This document shows, one piece after another, positions 21,376 to 30,693 of a DNA stretch of 64,000 bases. The notes under the pieces are model-generated. The model had not been told where the DNA came from. It searched no databases and saw only the letters and a list, made by a program, of their open reading frames with translations. Made by a program: the position numbers and the translations under genes. This DNA is from Multifurca ochricompacta. Taxonomy: Eukaryota; Basidiomycota; Agaricomycetes; Russulales; Russulaceae. Location: NCBI GenBank assembly GCA_022496185.1, contig WTXG01000195.1, forward strand, positions 1 to 64,000. The letters are read 5' to 3'. Each line of letters starts with the position of its first letter. Positions within the stretch are counted from its first letter, which is position 1.

Positions 21376-21695
21376 GTGTTGTTGATGATTATTTGGTGTA
21401 TGTTTAACTTATTTAACATTGTCACATGACTGTCAATGCATTTGCATGACCACCAGATACCAGTTTTGTCATCTCACATGTTGGCCACAAAACCGTTCCA
21501 ATGATAATGCCTCACAAAACATTTTATATATCATGAACCACTGACTCAATTGACATTAGTATAGGCTCTAATTGAAGCTTAGATGCTACACTATCATCTA
21601 CCAATTTCTACTAAGTTTGGAAATTATTCTCATTGTGTGGTAGGTCAATCTCTCCAGGATGGCCAAACATTGGAATGGTTTTGTGGGCTACTGTA

Positions 21696-22480
21696 TGTCA
21701 AAAGAGGCCCTCAAAAGACATGCTCCTAAGGCTGTAAAAGGCCTTAGTATAGATAATAGCCAAGTGGAAGACAAGCCATGTTATGGCTGTGAAATGGGGA
21801 AATCACACTGTCTTCCATTCCCTCCCTCTCAAAAGAGAGCTTCAGCACCCTTGGAAGTCATTCATAGTGACCTAGTTGGTCCTTTACAATGTACTTCAAT
21901 TCAAGGGAACCTATACTTTGCCACCTTCATAGATGACTTTAGCAGGACAGCTCTAGTTGTTGCTGTGAAGGCTAAAAGTGACTTTACATTGGTCTTCTGT
22001 AACATTAAGGCATTCTTGGAAAATAAAACAGACAAGAAAATAAAGACCTTACACACAGACCGAGGTGGCGAATTTGTTAATAGGGAGCTGAAGTCAATAC
22101 TTGAGAAGGCTGGCATAGAGCATAAATTGATGATGCCATATTCCCCACAACAAAACAGAAGGGCTGAAAGGTTCAACAGAACCATTATGGAAAAGGCCAC
22201 AAGTATGCTGCATCATGTTGGTCTTTTCCTTGGTTTTTGGGAATGTGCAGTGTGTACTGCCTGTCACATATATAATAGAACGCCCATCCATTCCAATAAG
22301 TGGAAGACACCACTTGAGCTTCTGAATGGGGACATTCCAGATGTCTCCTACTTTAAAATATTTGGCTGCTTAGCCTACTACACTGTCCCAGAGGATAAAA
22401 GATGAAAACTGGATCATAAAGCCAGAGAAACAGTCTTTGTCGGGTATGCACCCCACTCAAAAGGATATTTGCTATGGGAC
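21696..22480 (+). pseudogene. Copia-C integrase
   Basis: It resumes SKEALKRHAPKAVKGL after the Tc1-type element. The core has HSDLVGPLQC (first Asp), HTDRGGEFVN (second Asp) and PQQNRRAERFNRT (Glu), with the usual Asn-Gly replaced by Asn-Arg. A TGA at 22403-22405 replaces an Arg-type codon after VPEDKR. It would insert cDNA if whole. Confidence 0.82.
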
Positions 22481-23188
22481 ATGCATACTCAATCCTTTGT
22501 ATTGTCCAGAGATGTGACATTTGATGAAGGATCCTTCCCATCCAACCTTGCAAAAGACAGCAAGGGAAAGCAAAAGGAAAAAGTTACGCCTTTTGTGTTA
22601 GAAGTTGAGAGGCCTGTCCAGCCTCAACCAGCAATAGTCACAGTTCCTCAGGCTCCTGAAGACAAGGATGCTGAGGTTGAGGAACAGGAGGTAGTGGAAC
22701 CTCCTCAAATAAATCCTGAGCCTACCATGCCCGATAATGAAATTGACACACATGAAGCAACTATCTATCAGACACCACCATCCCAAATCATGGAACCATC
22801 AGAACTCCCCTGTAGAACCTGTGCCCAAAGAAAATCTAAAAAGAATGTCAGCAGACTTCCCCAACCAGTTTTTACTAGGGAAAGTCCATGCTCTCAGCAA
22901 CGTGATAGGGCTGTGCAGGAAGATTTAGATCTTGATACTGCCCATCCCAGATGTTCATGTCAATTGAATCCTTGATTTTATAATGAGGATAATGCTGAGT
23001 TCGTGCAGGGTTCTTCCAGACTTGGGCATATGGAACTGCTAAATGCCGCAGGAGTCCTCTATAGAGACCCCCTGACTTTTCAGGAGGCAATGCAGTCTGA
23101 CAACACCAATGAATGGCTTGAGGCATGTAAATATGAAATTGATGCCTTAGATAAACTTAATGTATGGTGCCTTGAGGATCTTCCAAAA
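22481..23188 (+). pseudogene. Copia-C linker and start of reverse transcriptase
   Basis: The frame 22469-22975 is the acidic, proline-rich linker ending in RPQ-type basic motifs. Then YNEDNAEFVQGS and DPLTFQEAMQSDNTNEWLEA begin the polymerase. The sequence stops at LEDLPK where the gypsy-4 LTR begins at 23189. Confidence 0.78.
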
Positions 23189-23780
23189 TGTTATGTCCAG
23201 TGCAGGACATTCTGCACAACTTGTGCAACAGTGTACTGTTCAGGATCAGATAAGAAACCAATAAGGCTTCTTGGAGTAAAACAGGACGAGTCAAAGTCAA
23301 AGAGGCTGTTCTCTAAGACAATGTTGAGCGGAAAGGTGTCAGAAACACCTGAGACAAACAAGTCAAGGATTCAAGGGGAATGTCCAGAAGACAAGCACCA
23401 ATGTATTCAATAAGTCGAGTCTGAGGTCCACAAGGTCACTACAGTGGACTTATATACGTAATCGAGTGAGTGTCTAAAGATAAGATAACATGGAGTCATG
23501 TGGGCCCAAATATATGAAAGCGAAGGGTGTAAAGCCGTGCTTCTGATAGGGAATTAAGTAAGTGTCCGGTCGTAAGGATAAGAGATAAGAGATAAAGGAT
23601 AAGAGACCAATCACAAGTAAAGCGACATAAACAAAGACAAAGATGATCACGGGGAAGGGAGCAGAGCATGTGATGGGTCCCAGGAAGGAGACGTAATCAA
23701 GAAATGTAGAGTAGGGGGATGGGCAGGATCATTGCTGGGGATCGTGAAGAAAAGCGGGTTGCTAGGCAGGAGTTGTAACA
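23189..23780 (-). repeat. Gypsy-4 3' LTR
   Basis: It begins TGTTATGTCCAGTGCAGG and ends TTGTAACA, 592 bp. About 34 differences to 30102-30693, all transitions at CpG sites, and no indels. The polypurine tract follows at 23781-23794. Confidence 0.92.
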
Positions 23781-23811
23781 TCACCCCCTCTTCTGGTTCT
23801 AGCTGACCCAG

Positions 23812-24258
23812 CTAGAAACGACTTGTACTGTCATCATCCTGCACCAAGTCCAAGTAATCGTCAGCTACATTACGATTGTCCATGGTGTAGTTCTCCTTGT
23901 CCTCATCCTGGGGACACCTATGCACGCAGAGAAATCTGTAAGGACCACGCTGTCCACATGAGTAACAGAGGTCGTGGATAGGGCAATCCAGCTCACAGTG
24001 CCCTGTGTTGTGACGGAGGCACTTGCCGCACCAGCCGGATGGATTGTTGATTGTCAGGGGGACACCTACACGGCAGAAGATGCAGAATCGGCTCCAGTGC
24101 AGGTTGCTGTGGCAGTGGCGACACCACTTGTGGTTGAGGGGACAGTTCCAACTGATGTGGTACTTACTGTCACACCACCAACATGTTTCTCTGCGGGGGT
24201 TTTTGTGCATCTGCAGCATCTCGAACCGATTTGGCAGCAGTCTTGGCGTGGCCCCCAA
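23812..24258 (-). CDS. Gypsy-4 zinc-knuckle ORF (3' accessory)
   Basis: This 148-residue frame carries knuckles CWWCDSKYHISWNC and CRHCHSNLHWSRFC (both C-x2-C-x4-H-x4-C), CGKCLRHNTGHCELDC (x6 variant), and CYSCGQRGPYRFLCVHRC, then an acidic tail with LVQDDD. It follows the accessory ORF in the same frame after TGA 24279-24277 and six codons. Zinc knuckles normally sit in Gag; this element has one there too, so an array after the integrase is an added feature. Nucleic-acid binding is inferred. Confidence 0.78.
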   Translation of the reverse strand: MGATPRLLPNRFEMLQMHKNPRRETCWWCDSKYHISWNCPLNHKWCRHCHSNLHWSRFCIFCRVGVPLTINNPSGWCGKCLRHNTGHCELDCPIHDLCYSCGQRGPYRFLCVHRCPQDEDKENYTMDNRNVADDYLDLVQDDDSTSRF

Positions 24259-24276
24259 TGATCGTGGAGGGAGAGG

Positions 24277-25149
24277 TCAGGCGTATGTGTCTGTGTACCT
24301 TTCAGCAATGGTCTGGTACGCATCCCCTGTCTCCAACCTCTTCTGAATCTCTACCAACTCCTGTTCAACCTGAAACATCCCACTGGTCAACCTTGTCATC
24401 ATCTTTGCATGTTCCTTGTACTGCTTATTGAGTGTCGTACACAGTGTCAGGTTTTTTTGCAGCCTCATTACTTCAGCTTTGAGGTGCGGGAGACGCATGT
24501 CATTCAATACCTCGTCTATTGCAAAGGCTCGGGAGTCTTCCGTGGCCAAATGTGCCAACTGCTCATTGCTCATTGTGTGATGCAGCCATCCTGTGTATCG
24601 TTCTTCCAAATAAACCGGAGCCCCATAAACAGGACCATTCTTCTTCATGCATCCTGCGACATCCATTCCTCCATTGGTATAGAAGATGTACTTAGCTATG
24701 GCCGTAGTACCATCTGCCATGGTGATTTCAAGCGGGAAGTACATTGATGAGTTCGGGTTATTGGCGAAGAATGGGAACTCAGGAACTTCGTCATCCATCT
24801 CCATGCCCAGCAGGTCATTTGGGTGCGGCTCTTCACAGTGCTTGAAATCATTGTTGGGGTTGGGAGACTGGTTTTTTACTTGAGCTTCTGCGGCTTTGTA
24901 ATTGATGGGGGATGAGGGACGTGTGGAGGGATGAGCAGAGGGGAAGTTTTCAACAACTATGGTGGGGGCAGTGAAGGCATCGACAGCGGCGTTGGCGGCA
25001 ATGAAAGACATAATGGACTGTATGGTGGTAGGACGTTGCTGTGAGAGCATGTACTGGGGAATTTGACGGGGTCTGGGGTTGCTCCTTTTAAGTGTTCTTG
25101 GGCACTTCTGGATGTCGGATATGAAACTCTGAGATAAGGACCGGGGCAA
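24277..25149 (-). CDS. Gypsy-4 accessory protein, unknown family
   Basis: A 290-residue frame; the conserved part probably begins at MSFIAANAAVDAF (about residue 47). It has a Pro/Ser-rich N-terminal part, an acidic region around ECEEPHPNDLLGME-like residues, a globular block with YIFYTNGGMDVAGC and VYGAPVYLEERYTGWLHH, and a C-terminal heptad-like coiled coil (LKAEVMRLQKNL to EIQKRLE). It overlaps the end of the chromodomain frame in the +1 frame. I do not recognise the family; related copies occur at 4959, 11238, 30694 and 52168. Confidence 0.75.
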   Translation of the reverse strand: MPRSLSQSFISDIQKCPRTLKRSNPRPRQIPQYMLSQQRPTTIQSIMSFIAANAAVDAFTAPTIVVENFPSAHPSTRPSSPINYKAAEAQVKNQSPNPNNDFKHCEEPHPNDLLGMEMDDEVPEFPFFANNPNSSMYFPLEITMADGTTAIAKYIFYTNGGMDVAGCMKKNGPVYGAPVYLEERYTGWLHHTMSNEQLAHLATEDSRAFAIDEVLNDMRLPHLKAEVMRLQKNLTLCTTLNKQYKEHAKMMTRLTSGMFQVEQELVEIQKRLETGDAYQTIAERYTDTYA

Positions 25150-25690
25150 AGATTTCTCTGGCTGGTTCCCATGAGTTGTCAGAGTCTGGGAATCCCTTCC
25201 ACTTAATGAGGTAATACAGCTTGCACCCTCGGCCTTGTCGCTTCAAGTCTAGAACGCGTTCCACTTCCCACTCCTCTTCTCCGTCGATAAGGTCAGGTGG
25301 GGGTCTTGGGAAGTTCTCCCCGTGAATGGAGGTTTCCTTATATGGGGTTAAGAGCTTGGCATGGAAGACAGGATGGATCTTCCATTTCGGGGGTAGCCGT
25401 AGTTCATAAGATATGTCTGACAGCTTCCTTGTGATCTGGAAGGGTCCGTGACATCGGGGTGCTAATTTGGTTGAGGGGTGTGATGTGTGAATGTTCTTTC
25501 CCTCGAGCCAGACCCAGTCATTGGCCTGATAAGGTGTGAATGTACTCAGCTGCGCCGCCAGGAGCTGTTGCGCCTTCATCAGGTTTTCATTGGCTGATTG
25601 TCGCAGCTCTTCCCATTGGCTTATCTGTCGGGTTACCAAAGGGACATTAGTGGGCTTATCTGTCCATGTGGTATGCAGGGTCCAACCCAT
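25088..25690 (-). CDS. Gypsy-4 integrase C-terminus and chromodomain
   Basis: This 200-residue frame continues the integrase after one TGA. It has the C-terminal linker (MKAQQLLAAQ), the GPY/F-like module WVWLEGKNIHTSHPS...RCHGPFQITRKLSD, then the chromodomain CKLYYLIKWKGFPDSDNSWEP at about residues 155-175. The chromodomain is characteristic of chromoviruses and would bind modified histone tails during integration. Confidence 0.85.
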   Translation of the reverse strand: MGWTLHTTWTDKPTNVPLVTRQISQWEELRQSANENLMKAQQLLAAQLSTFTPYQANDWVWLEGKNIHTSHPSTKLAPRCHGPFQITRKLSDISYELRLPPKWKIHPVFHAKLLTPYKETSIHGENFPRPPPDLIDGEEEWEVERVLDLKRQGRGCKLYYLIKWKGFPDSDNSWEPAREIFAPVLISEFHIRHPEVPKNT

Positions 25691-26731
25691 GATAAGGGAG
25701 AAGGGGGTGGCTTTTGTGGTCCTGTTGGGCCATGAATTGTGAGCAAACTCCGTGGTTGATAGCCATTCGGCCCAGTCATCTTGTCTGCTGTTGCACCAGA
25801 ACTGAAGGTACTGTTCTAGCCATTGGTTTGTTCATTCGGACTGTCCATCTGTTTGTGGGTGGTAAGCCGTAGAGATGTTTTGTGCGATGTCTAATGTCTT
25901 GCATAGGGCTTTAGCAAATGCCGATGTGAATCTGGTGTCTTGGTCGGATATAATCTTTCTGGGGAGTCCATAGTGGCGGTATACGTGATTCAGGTATAGC
26001 TTCGCTACTCCTTTGGCTGTGATGGTTTCATTGCAGGGGATGAACAGGGCTGCTTTGGAGCAATCATGGTCAGTGATCGTGAGGATGGTGTCAAAGCCCT
26101 GTGATTTGGGTAACTTGACAATGAAGTCCATGGCAATGGTCTGGAAGGGAGTTGATGCAACGGGGGTGATGGGGTGTATTGGTGGGATTTTCGGGTGAGT
26201 GTTAATCTTGTTTGCTTGGCATGCTGCACATCCCTGTATGTAGCTCTCAACATCCTTCTTCATATTGGGCCACCAATAGTCTCGCTTGGCAAGGGTGTAG
26301 GTATTGGCAATGCCCAGGTGGCCAGCAGAAGGGAGGTCGTGGTGAAAATGGATCACCCCCCTCTTAATGTTGTCACCACCGGTGACAACGAGTCAATCCC
26401 CATCTTTCCACCAGAGGCTGTTGGCTTCTTTTAAGTTATGTGTGTTGGCCCATGAGCGGCAAAGTGAGGGGTTCATATTCTGTGAGACCTGTGCCCATAG
26501 ATCTATATCATGAAGACTAACAACAGCGGTCTTTGCAAACACCTCCTCTGGGAGGACAGTGACGTTGTTGTTGTCATCCTCGCCCGTATGCATATCTGGC
26601 CTGTGCAACAGCGCATCTGCTCTGGCATTTTGGCTTCCAGCAATGTGTTTCAGGGTGAAGTTGTATTCCTCTAGTTCCAGGACCTCCCGTGCCACACGTT
26701 GACTGATTTTATGGGGTTCTTTCCAATACAA
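25691..26731 (-). pseudogene. Gypsy-4 RNase H end and integrase core
   Basis: The frame 26731-26393 is the RNase H C-terminus (LELEEYNFTLKHIAGSQNAR). The frame 26356-25832 has the zinc-binding HHDLPSAGHLGIAN...CAACQANK and the core AMDFIVKLPKSQ, ITDHD, ISDQDTRFTS and STAYHPQTDGQSE with its catalytic Glu. TGA follows where RTNQWLEQ is expected, a CGA-to-TGA change. All three catalytic acids are present. Confidence 0.83.
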
Positions 26732-26818
26732 TAGGTTGGAATGGTCAGTGTGGATGATGGTCTTATGTGGAGTTCCTGCCAGGTAAGGTTGCCAGTGTCA
26801 TAATGCCTTGACTATGGC

Positions 26819-27790
26819 TTAGAGTTCCCTATCCCAGATGTCATAGTTCCATTCGGCTGGGGAGAAGGTTTCGGAGTAGTATGCCACTGGGTGAAGGATT
26901 TGTGTGGTATCTCTCTGGTATAGTATGGCTCCGTTTGCAAAGTGAGAGGCGTCCACTTCCAATTCAAAGGGGCGACTTAGATCCAGTTGGATGAGTACCG
27001 GCTCTGAGCTGACTAGGTCCCTGATCTGTTCAAACACTTGTTGCTGTGTTAAACTCCAATGCCATGGCACGTCCTTTTTTAATAGATCATTTAGTGGTTG
27101 TGCGATACCTGAGAACCCTTTGACAAAGCATCGGTAAAAGTTGCAAAACCTGATGAATGACCAGACGTCTTTGACACAGGTTGGTACAGGCCACTCCCAG
27201 ATTCCCTGTACTTTAACGGGATCCATGCGCACTTGTCCTCCTTCCAAGATGACTCCTAGGTACTCAATGCTCCGCTGTTCAAAGGAGCACTTGGCGGGTT
27301 TGAGGTATAAGTCATGTTCTTGTAATATGTCCAGCACCTGATGCACATGGTCTCGATGGTGGTCCAGGTTGTCTGAGGTGGCTACTAAAATGTTGTCCAT
27401 ATAGACCACTACTTCTCCAGTGAGAATGAGATCACGGAAGACATGGTTCATCATGGCTTGGAATGTTGCTGGTGAGTTTGTAAGGCCAAAGAACATGACA
27501 TTCGGCTCGAACAATCCCTGATTTGTCTTGAATGCTGCTTTGCCCTGGTCGCCTTCCTTGATTCTGACATTGTTATATCCCCACTGCACGTCCATTTTTG
27601 AGAAGAGGGACTTATCCCTCATGGTGTCAATGAGCTTGGAGATGAGTGGCAGGGGGTAGGCATTCTTTATGGTATGGGCATTGATTTGTCGATAATCCTG
27701 GACTGGCCGCAGCTTACCGTCCTTCTTTTTGATAAAGAAGAAGGGTGAAGCATACTGTGACTTGGATGGGCGAATGTACCCTTTTGCCAA
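26819..27790 (-). CDS. Gypsy-4 reverse transcriptase and RNase H, active site changed
   Basis: A 323-residue open frame: YASPFFFIKKKDGKLRPVQD, the KMDVQWGYNNVRIKEGDQ block, the FGLTNSPATFQAMMN block, VVYMDNILVATSD, KPAKCSFEQ, LGVILEGG, and the RNase H start FELEVDASHFANGAIL. The second catalytic Asp of YMDD is Asn (YMDN at about residues 131-134); gypsy-3 keeps YMDD. The change fits CG-to-CA on the sense strand. Long and open, but expected to be catalytically dead. Confidence 0.85.
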   Translation of the reverse strand: MAKGYIRPSKSQYASPFFFIKKKDGKLRPVQDYRQINAHTIKNAYPLPLISKLIDTMRDKSLFSKMDVQWGYNNVRIKEGDQGKAAFKTNQGLFEPNVMFFGLTNSPATFQAMMNHVFRDLILTGEVVVYMDNILVATSDNLDHHRDHVHQVLDILQEHDLYLKPAKCSFEQRSIEYLGVILEGGQVRMDPVKVQGIWEWPVPTCVKDVWSFIRFCNFYRCFVKGFSGIAQPLNDLLKKDVPWHWSLTQQQVFEQIRDLVSSEPVLIQLDLSRPFELEVDASHFANGAILYQRDTTQILHPVAYYSETFSPAEWNYDIWDREL

Positions 27791-28663
27791 ATGTTCTTCA
27801 GGAATTCTGTCAGTGCCACCTGCTCAGCCTGGGATAGTGGGTAAATTTTGCAATCTATCGCGCCAGGTATCAGGGAGCAGGTCTATGGCATGATCCCATG
27901 GTCGGGAAGGTGGGAAGTGCTGTGACTCTTCTTCGGAGAATACCTTCCAATGTCGATGATAGGCACTTGGTACTACTTTGCTGTATGTCCTCTCACCTGC
28001 CCTTGTACTGCTTTCTGGGCTAGCTCTGATGCTTTGGTAGCATAGCAGCGACCTGGATCTTCTTCATCTGCACTGGCAGCCCTTATTGTTGGGTGTCTGA
28101 TTGCGTAATCATAGCCTATTGATGTAATGATGGTGGGGTACAATCTTTATCCATTGTCGCATCGGCCCAGTTGATCTTAGGTTCGAACATGGCAAGCCAT
28201 GGATATCCGAGGATAAGATCTTGTCCCCTAAGTTGGTGACCAGAAAATGCATGACTTTTGTTGTTTCTCCAACTTGGACATTTAAATCAGTGTAATGTGT
28301 GATCTTTCCAGCATGGTTGGCTGTTCCATCAATATTCCAAATATTCTTTTCTTGGGGAAGGGCCAGCGTCCCCAGGCTTAATGTCCTAATTAGTCATGGA
28401 CTAATGAAGTTGTCTGTGGCTCCAGAGTCCACTAAAATATCTCAGTGGCTTCTTCTGTGTAGTCTCGAAATGAATTGGTATTTTCAATGATTTGAATCGA
28501 CTAGTATACACAGAGGTAACATGGAGTGCTCATGCCCAGGCCGATGGGGTAGAGCTTAACAAAAATCCTTCTTTGTGAATGCCTTCTTGACAAGAATGGT
28601 GCACTTCCTCACTCTCCTTCATCATATTTGCCCATATATCCTGGGCCTTTTCTTCCTTGGTTC
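27791..28663 (-). pseudogene. Gypsy-4 protease and linker to reverse transcriptase
   Basis: On the minus strand near 28440-28140: DSGATDNFISP, a TGA, the NIDGTANHAGKITHYTDLN block and LGDKI. This is the retropepsin with its DSGAT site. Frameshifts near 28220 and 27810 separate it from gag and reverse transcriptase. Confidence 0.72.
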
Positions 28664-30086
28664 ATTTGTCTACGGCAGGTGGGTTATTATGGATGGGGGC
28701 TGCGGGTGTGGTGGTTGCCTCCACAACTCGTACTCCCTTCTTTGGGCAATCTCGGACATGTGTCCCTGTCCTTTACAACGGAAGCACCGCCCTTCCTTCA
28801 TCAGCATCTGCCATTCATCTTCTGTGAGCGTGGCTCTTGCCCTTGTTCTGTCTGCTGAGGTGTCCATAGCATTGGGATCCCTCTGGGTAGCATGCGTTGG
28901 TTTGACTCCAAATGCGGCCTTCCACTGCTCTTGGGTCTTTCCCTTCTTTGTGTCGACCCCAAATCAAGTTTGGAAGTCGAGGTAATCCTGCTGCTGTCGT
29001 TGAGCAGCATCAACCCATTCGTCCCAGTCGTGGGGGTGGTGAAACTGGATAATATTTTTGACAAGTGGATTTGGCAACCCTTGGGAGAAAAGATCCAAGG
29101 TTGCTTCTTTGTCTGTATCATAGCCTGCTCGATTTGCCAGGCTTCGGAATTTCGCCACATAGGTGTCAAGATCTCCCTTCTCCATCCATAGGGACTTCAG
29201 TTCCCTGGCTGCCTTTTGCTTTGCCTGCCCATCAGTGAATGCATCTTTAAACCTTTGGGCTATAGTTTCCCAGAGGCCTTCGCTGGTGGTACGACGCCCA
29301 CTCTCTACCTGCTCATTCAACCACTCGAGTTGTTCCATCATCCAGTCGTCAACTGCGTCACCCCTTATAAGTGAAAGGAAGAGGTTGGCGTGTTGGAAGG
29401 GGTTGACGATTTGGGCCACGTCATGATTGAAGTTCTTGAACATAGTGAACTCCAACATGAACTTCTTACTTTGGGAGCGATCTCCCATGAAGGTCTGGGG
29501 CAGGATTCCCGACAGATGTCCAGATGGTGGAGGGATATTCGGGATGGCGGGAGGAGGAGGAGGAGGAGGAGGAGGAGGAGCGGGGTCAGGGAGTTGGGCA
29601 GCGATGGTCAACATGTTTTGGTGGAATGGGGTGATGGTATCGGAGGACTGTATCAATATCTGGGGCATTGTCAAAGCAGGGGCTCTGATCGTGACAACTG
29701 CCGGTGCAACCAGGGGTGTAGGCAATGCTAATACTGGTGCATCTTCGCTATTCTCTTCGATGTATTCTTCTGGTTCTGAGTTGGTGATGATCGCAGGTGG
29801 GTTCTCTCTCCATGGTCCAAGACCAAATTCCAGTGGAGCGGGAGCGGTAGTAACCCATGAGTGTTTACTTTCTGAGTATTGGATACAATACCAGACTCTT
29901 TTCTTGTCGTTGTATTCTACTGGTTGGTATCTTCCATTGTGATAGACGTAGTATCCAAACTCGGTTTCAAAGTCTTTCCAGATGGCAGAGCCAAGTGTCT
30001 GTTGTGAAAGATTATTCTCGTCTCTGCGTTCGATGAGTTCTTCTCTGAACAAGGTCTGACTTTGGCTGGATGAAGCCACGTTGGGA
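28664..30086 (-). CDS. Gypsy-4 gag
   Basis: The frame 30079-28964 (371 residues) starts MASSSQSQTLFREELIERRD close behind the 5' LTR. It has a polyproline run (about residues 185-196, from a GGA microsatellite at 29551-29580), the gag capsid block FMLEFTMFKNFNHDVAQIVN, KFRSLANRAGYD and LDLFSQGLPNPLVKNI. After one stop the nucleocapsid part continues in 28985-28664 with knuckle CFRCKGQGHMS. It would assemble particles. Confidence 0.82.
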
Positions 30087-30088
30087 AG

Positions 30089-30099
30089 AGACTTGACTT
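30089..30099 (-). promoter_or_regulatory. Gypsy-4 self-priming site
   Basis: The minus strand reads AAGTCAAGTCT two bases after the 5' LTR. The LTR has AAGTCGAGTCT (plus strand) at 30325-30335. They differ only by a CG-to-CA change, so the original pairing was 11 of 11. Confidence 0.68.
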
Positions 30100-30101
30100 G
30101 A

Positions 30102-30693
30102 TGTTACGTCTGGTGCGGGACGTTCTGCACGACTTGTGCGACAGCGTACTGTTCAGGATCGGATAAGAAACCAATAAGGCTTCTTGGAGTAAAACGGGAT
30201 GAGTCAAAGTCAAAGAGGCTGTTCTCTAAGACAATGTTGAGTGGAAAGGTGTCAGAAACACCTGAGACGAACGAGTCAAGGATTCAAGGGGAATGTCCAG
30301 AAGACAAGCACTGATGTATTCAATAAGTCGAGTCTGAGGTCCACAAGGTCACTACAGTGGACTTATATACGTAATCGAGTGAGCATCTAAAGATAAGATA
30401 ACGCGGAGTCATGTGGGCCCAAATATACAAAAGCGAAGGGCGTAAAGCTGTGCTTCTGATAGGGAATTAAGTAAGTGTCCGGTCGTAAGGATAAGAGATA
30501 AGAGATAAAGGATAAGAGACCAATCACAAGTAAAGTGACATAAACAAAGACAAAGACGATCATGGGGAAGGGAGCAGAGCATGTGACGGGTCCCAGGAAG
30601 GAGACGTAATCAAGAAATGTAGAGTAGGGGGACAGGCAGGATCATCGCTGGGGATCATGAAGAAAAGCGGGTTGCTAGGCGGGAGTCGTAACA
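30102..30693 (-). repeat. Gypsy-4 5' LTR
   Basis: It begins TGTTACGTCTGGTGCGGG and ends GTCGTAACA, 592 bp. Minus-strand TATATAAG lies at 30369-30362, with AGACTCGACTT at 30335-30325 about 30 nt downstream as the likely transcript start. The right flank is gypsy-5 accessory ORF sequence. Confidence 0.92.

Larger units (their letters stand above)
20085..21693. mobile_element. Palindromic Tc1/mariner-type element 1
   Basis: This 1609-bp insertion is flanked by TA (20083-20084 and 21694-21695). Copia-D shows the uninterrupted site. The two 695-bp arms (20085-20779 and 20999-21693) are inverted copies; the outer 210 bases compared by eye differ at one position. Ends are CAGTAGCCCACAAAACCG. Each arm carries the N-terminal, DNA-binding part of a Tc1 transposase. 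A 219-bp TIR element lies at the exact centre. Confidence 0.9.
18712..23188 (+). mobile_element. Copia-C: Ty1/copia element, 3' truncated
   Basis: Plus-strand gag, zinc knuckle, protease and integrase, with a palindromic Tc1-type element at 20085-21693 in the pre-integrase domain. The element is cut at 23188 in the first part of reverse transcriptase (YEIDALDKLNVW) by the gypsy-4 LTR. It is the same family as copia-D. With the LTR at 9836-17778 it spans more than 13 kb including insertions. Confidence 0.88.
23189..30693 (-). mobile_element. Gypsy-4: Ty3/gypsy chromovirus with two 592-bp LTRs
   Basis: The best-preserved gypsy copy, with long frames for gag, reverse transcriptase, integrase, chromodomain, accessory protein and zinc-knuckle protein. 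The LTRs are the same length and differ only at CpG positions. Flanks are CAAAA (copia-C) and GTGAG (gypsy-5), so no target duplication: at least one flank was lost by recombination. Its reverse transcriptase active site reads YMDN, so it is inactive. Confidence 0.93.

Noticed and set aside
20085..21693. The palindromes as assembly artefacts
   Set aside because: Both end exactly at transposon termini with TA duplications and sit in copia genes whose uninterrupted form is known from a sister copy; an artefact would not respect these limits. Long reads should still confirm.
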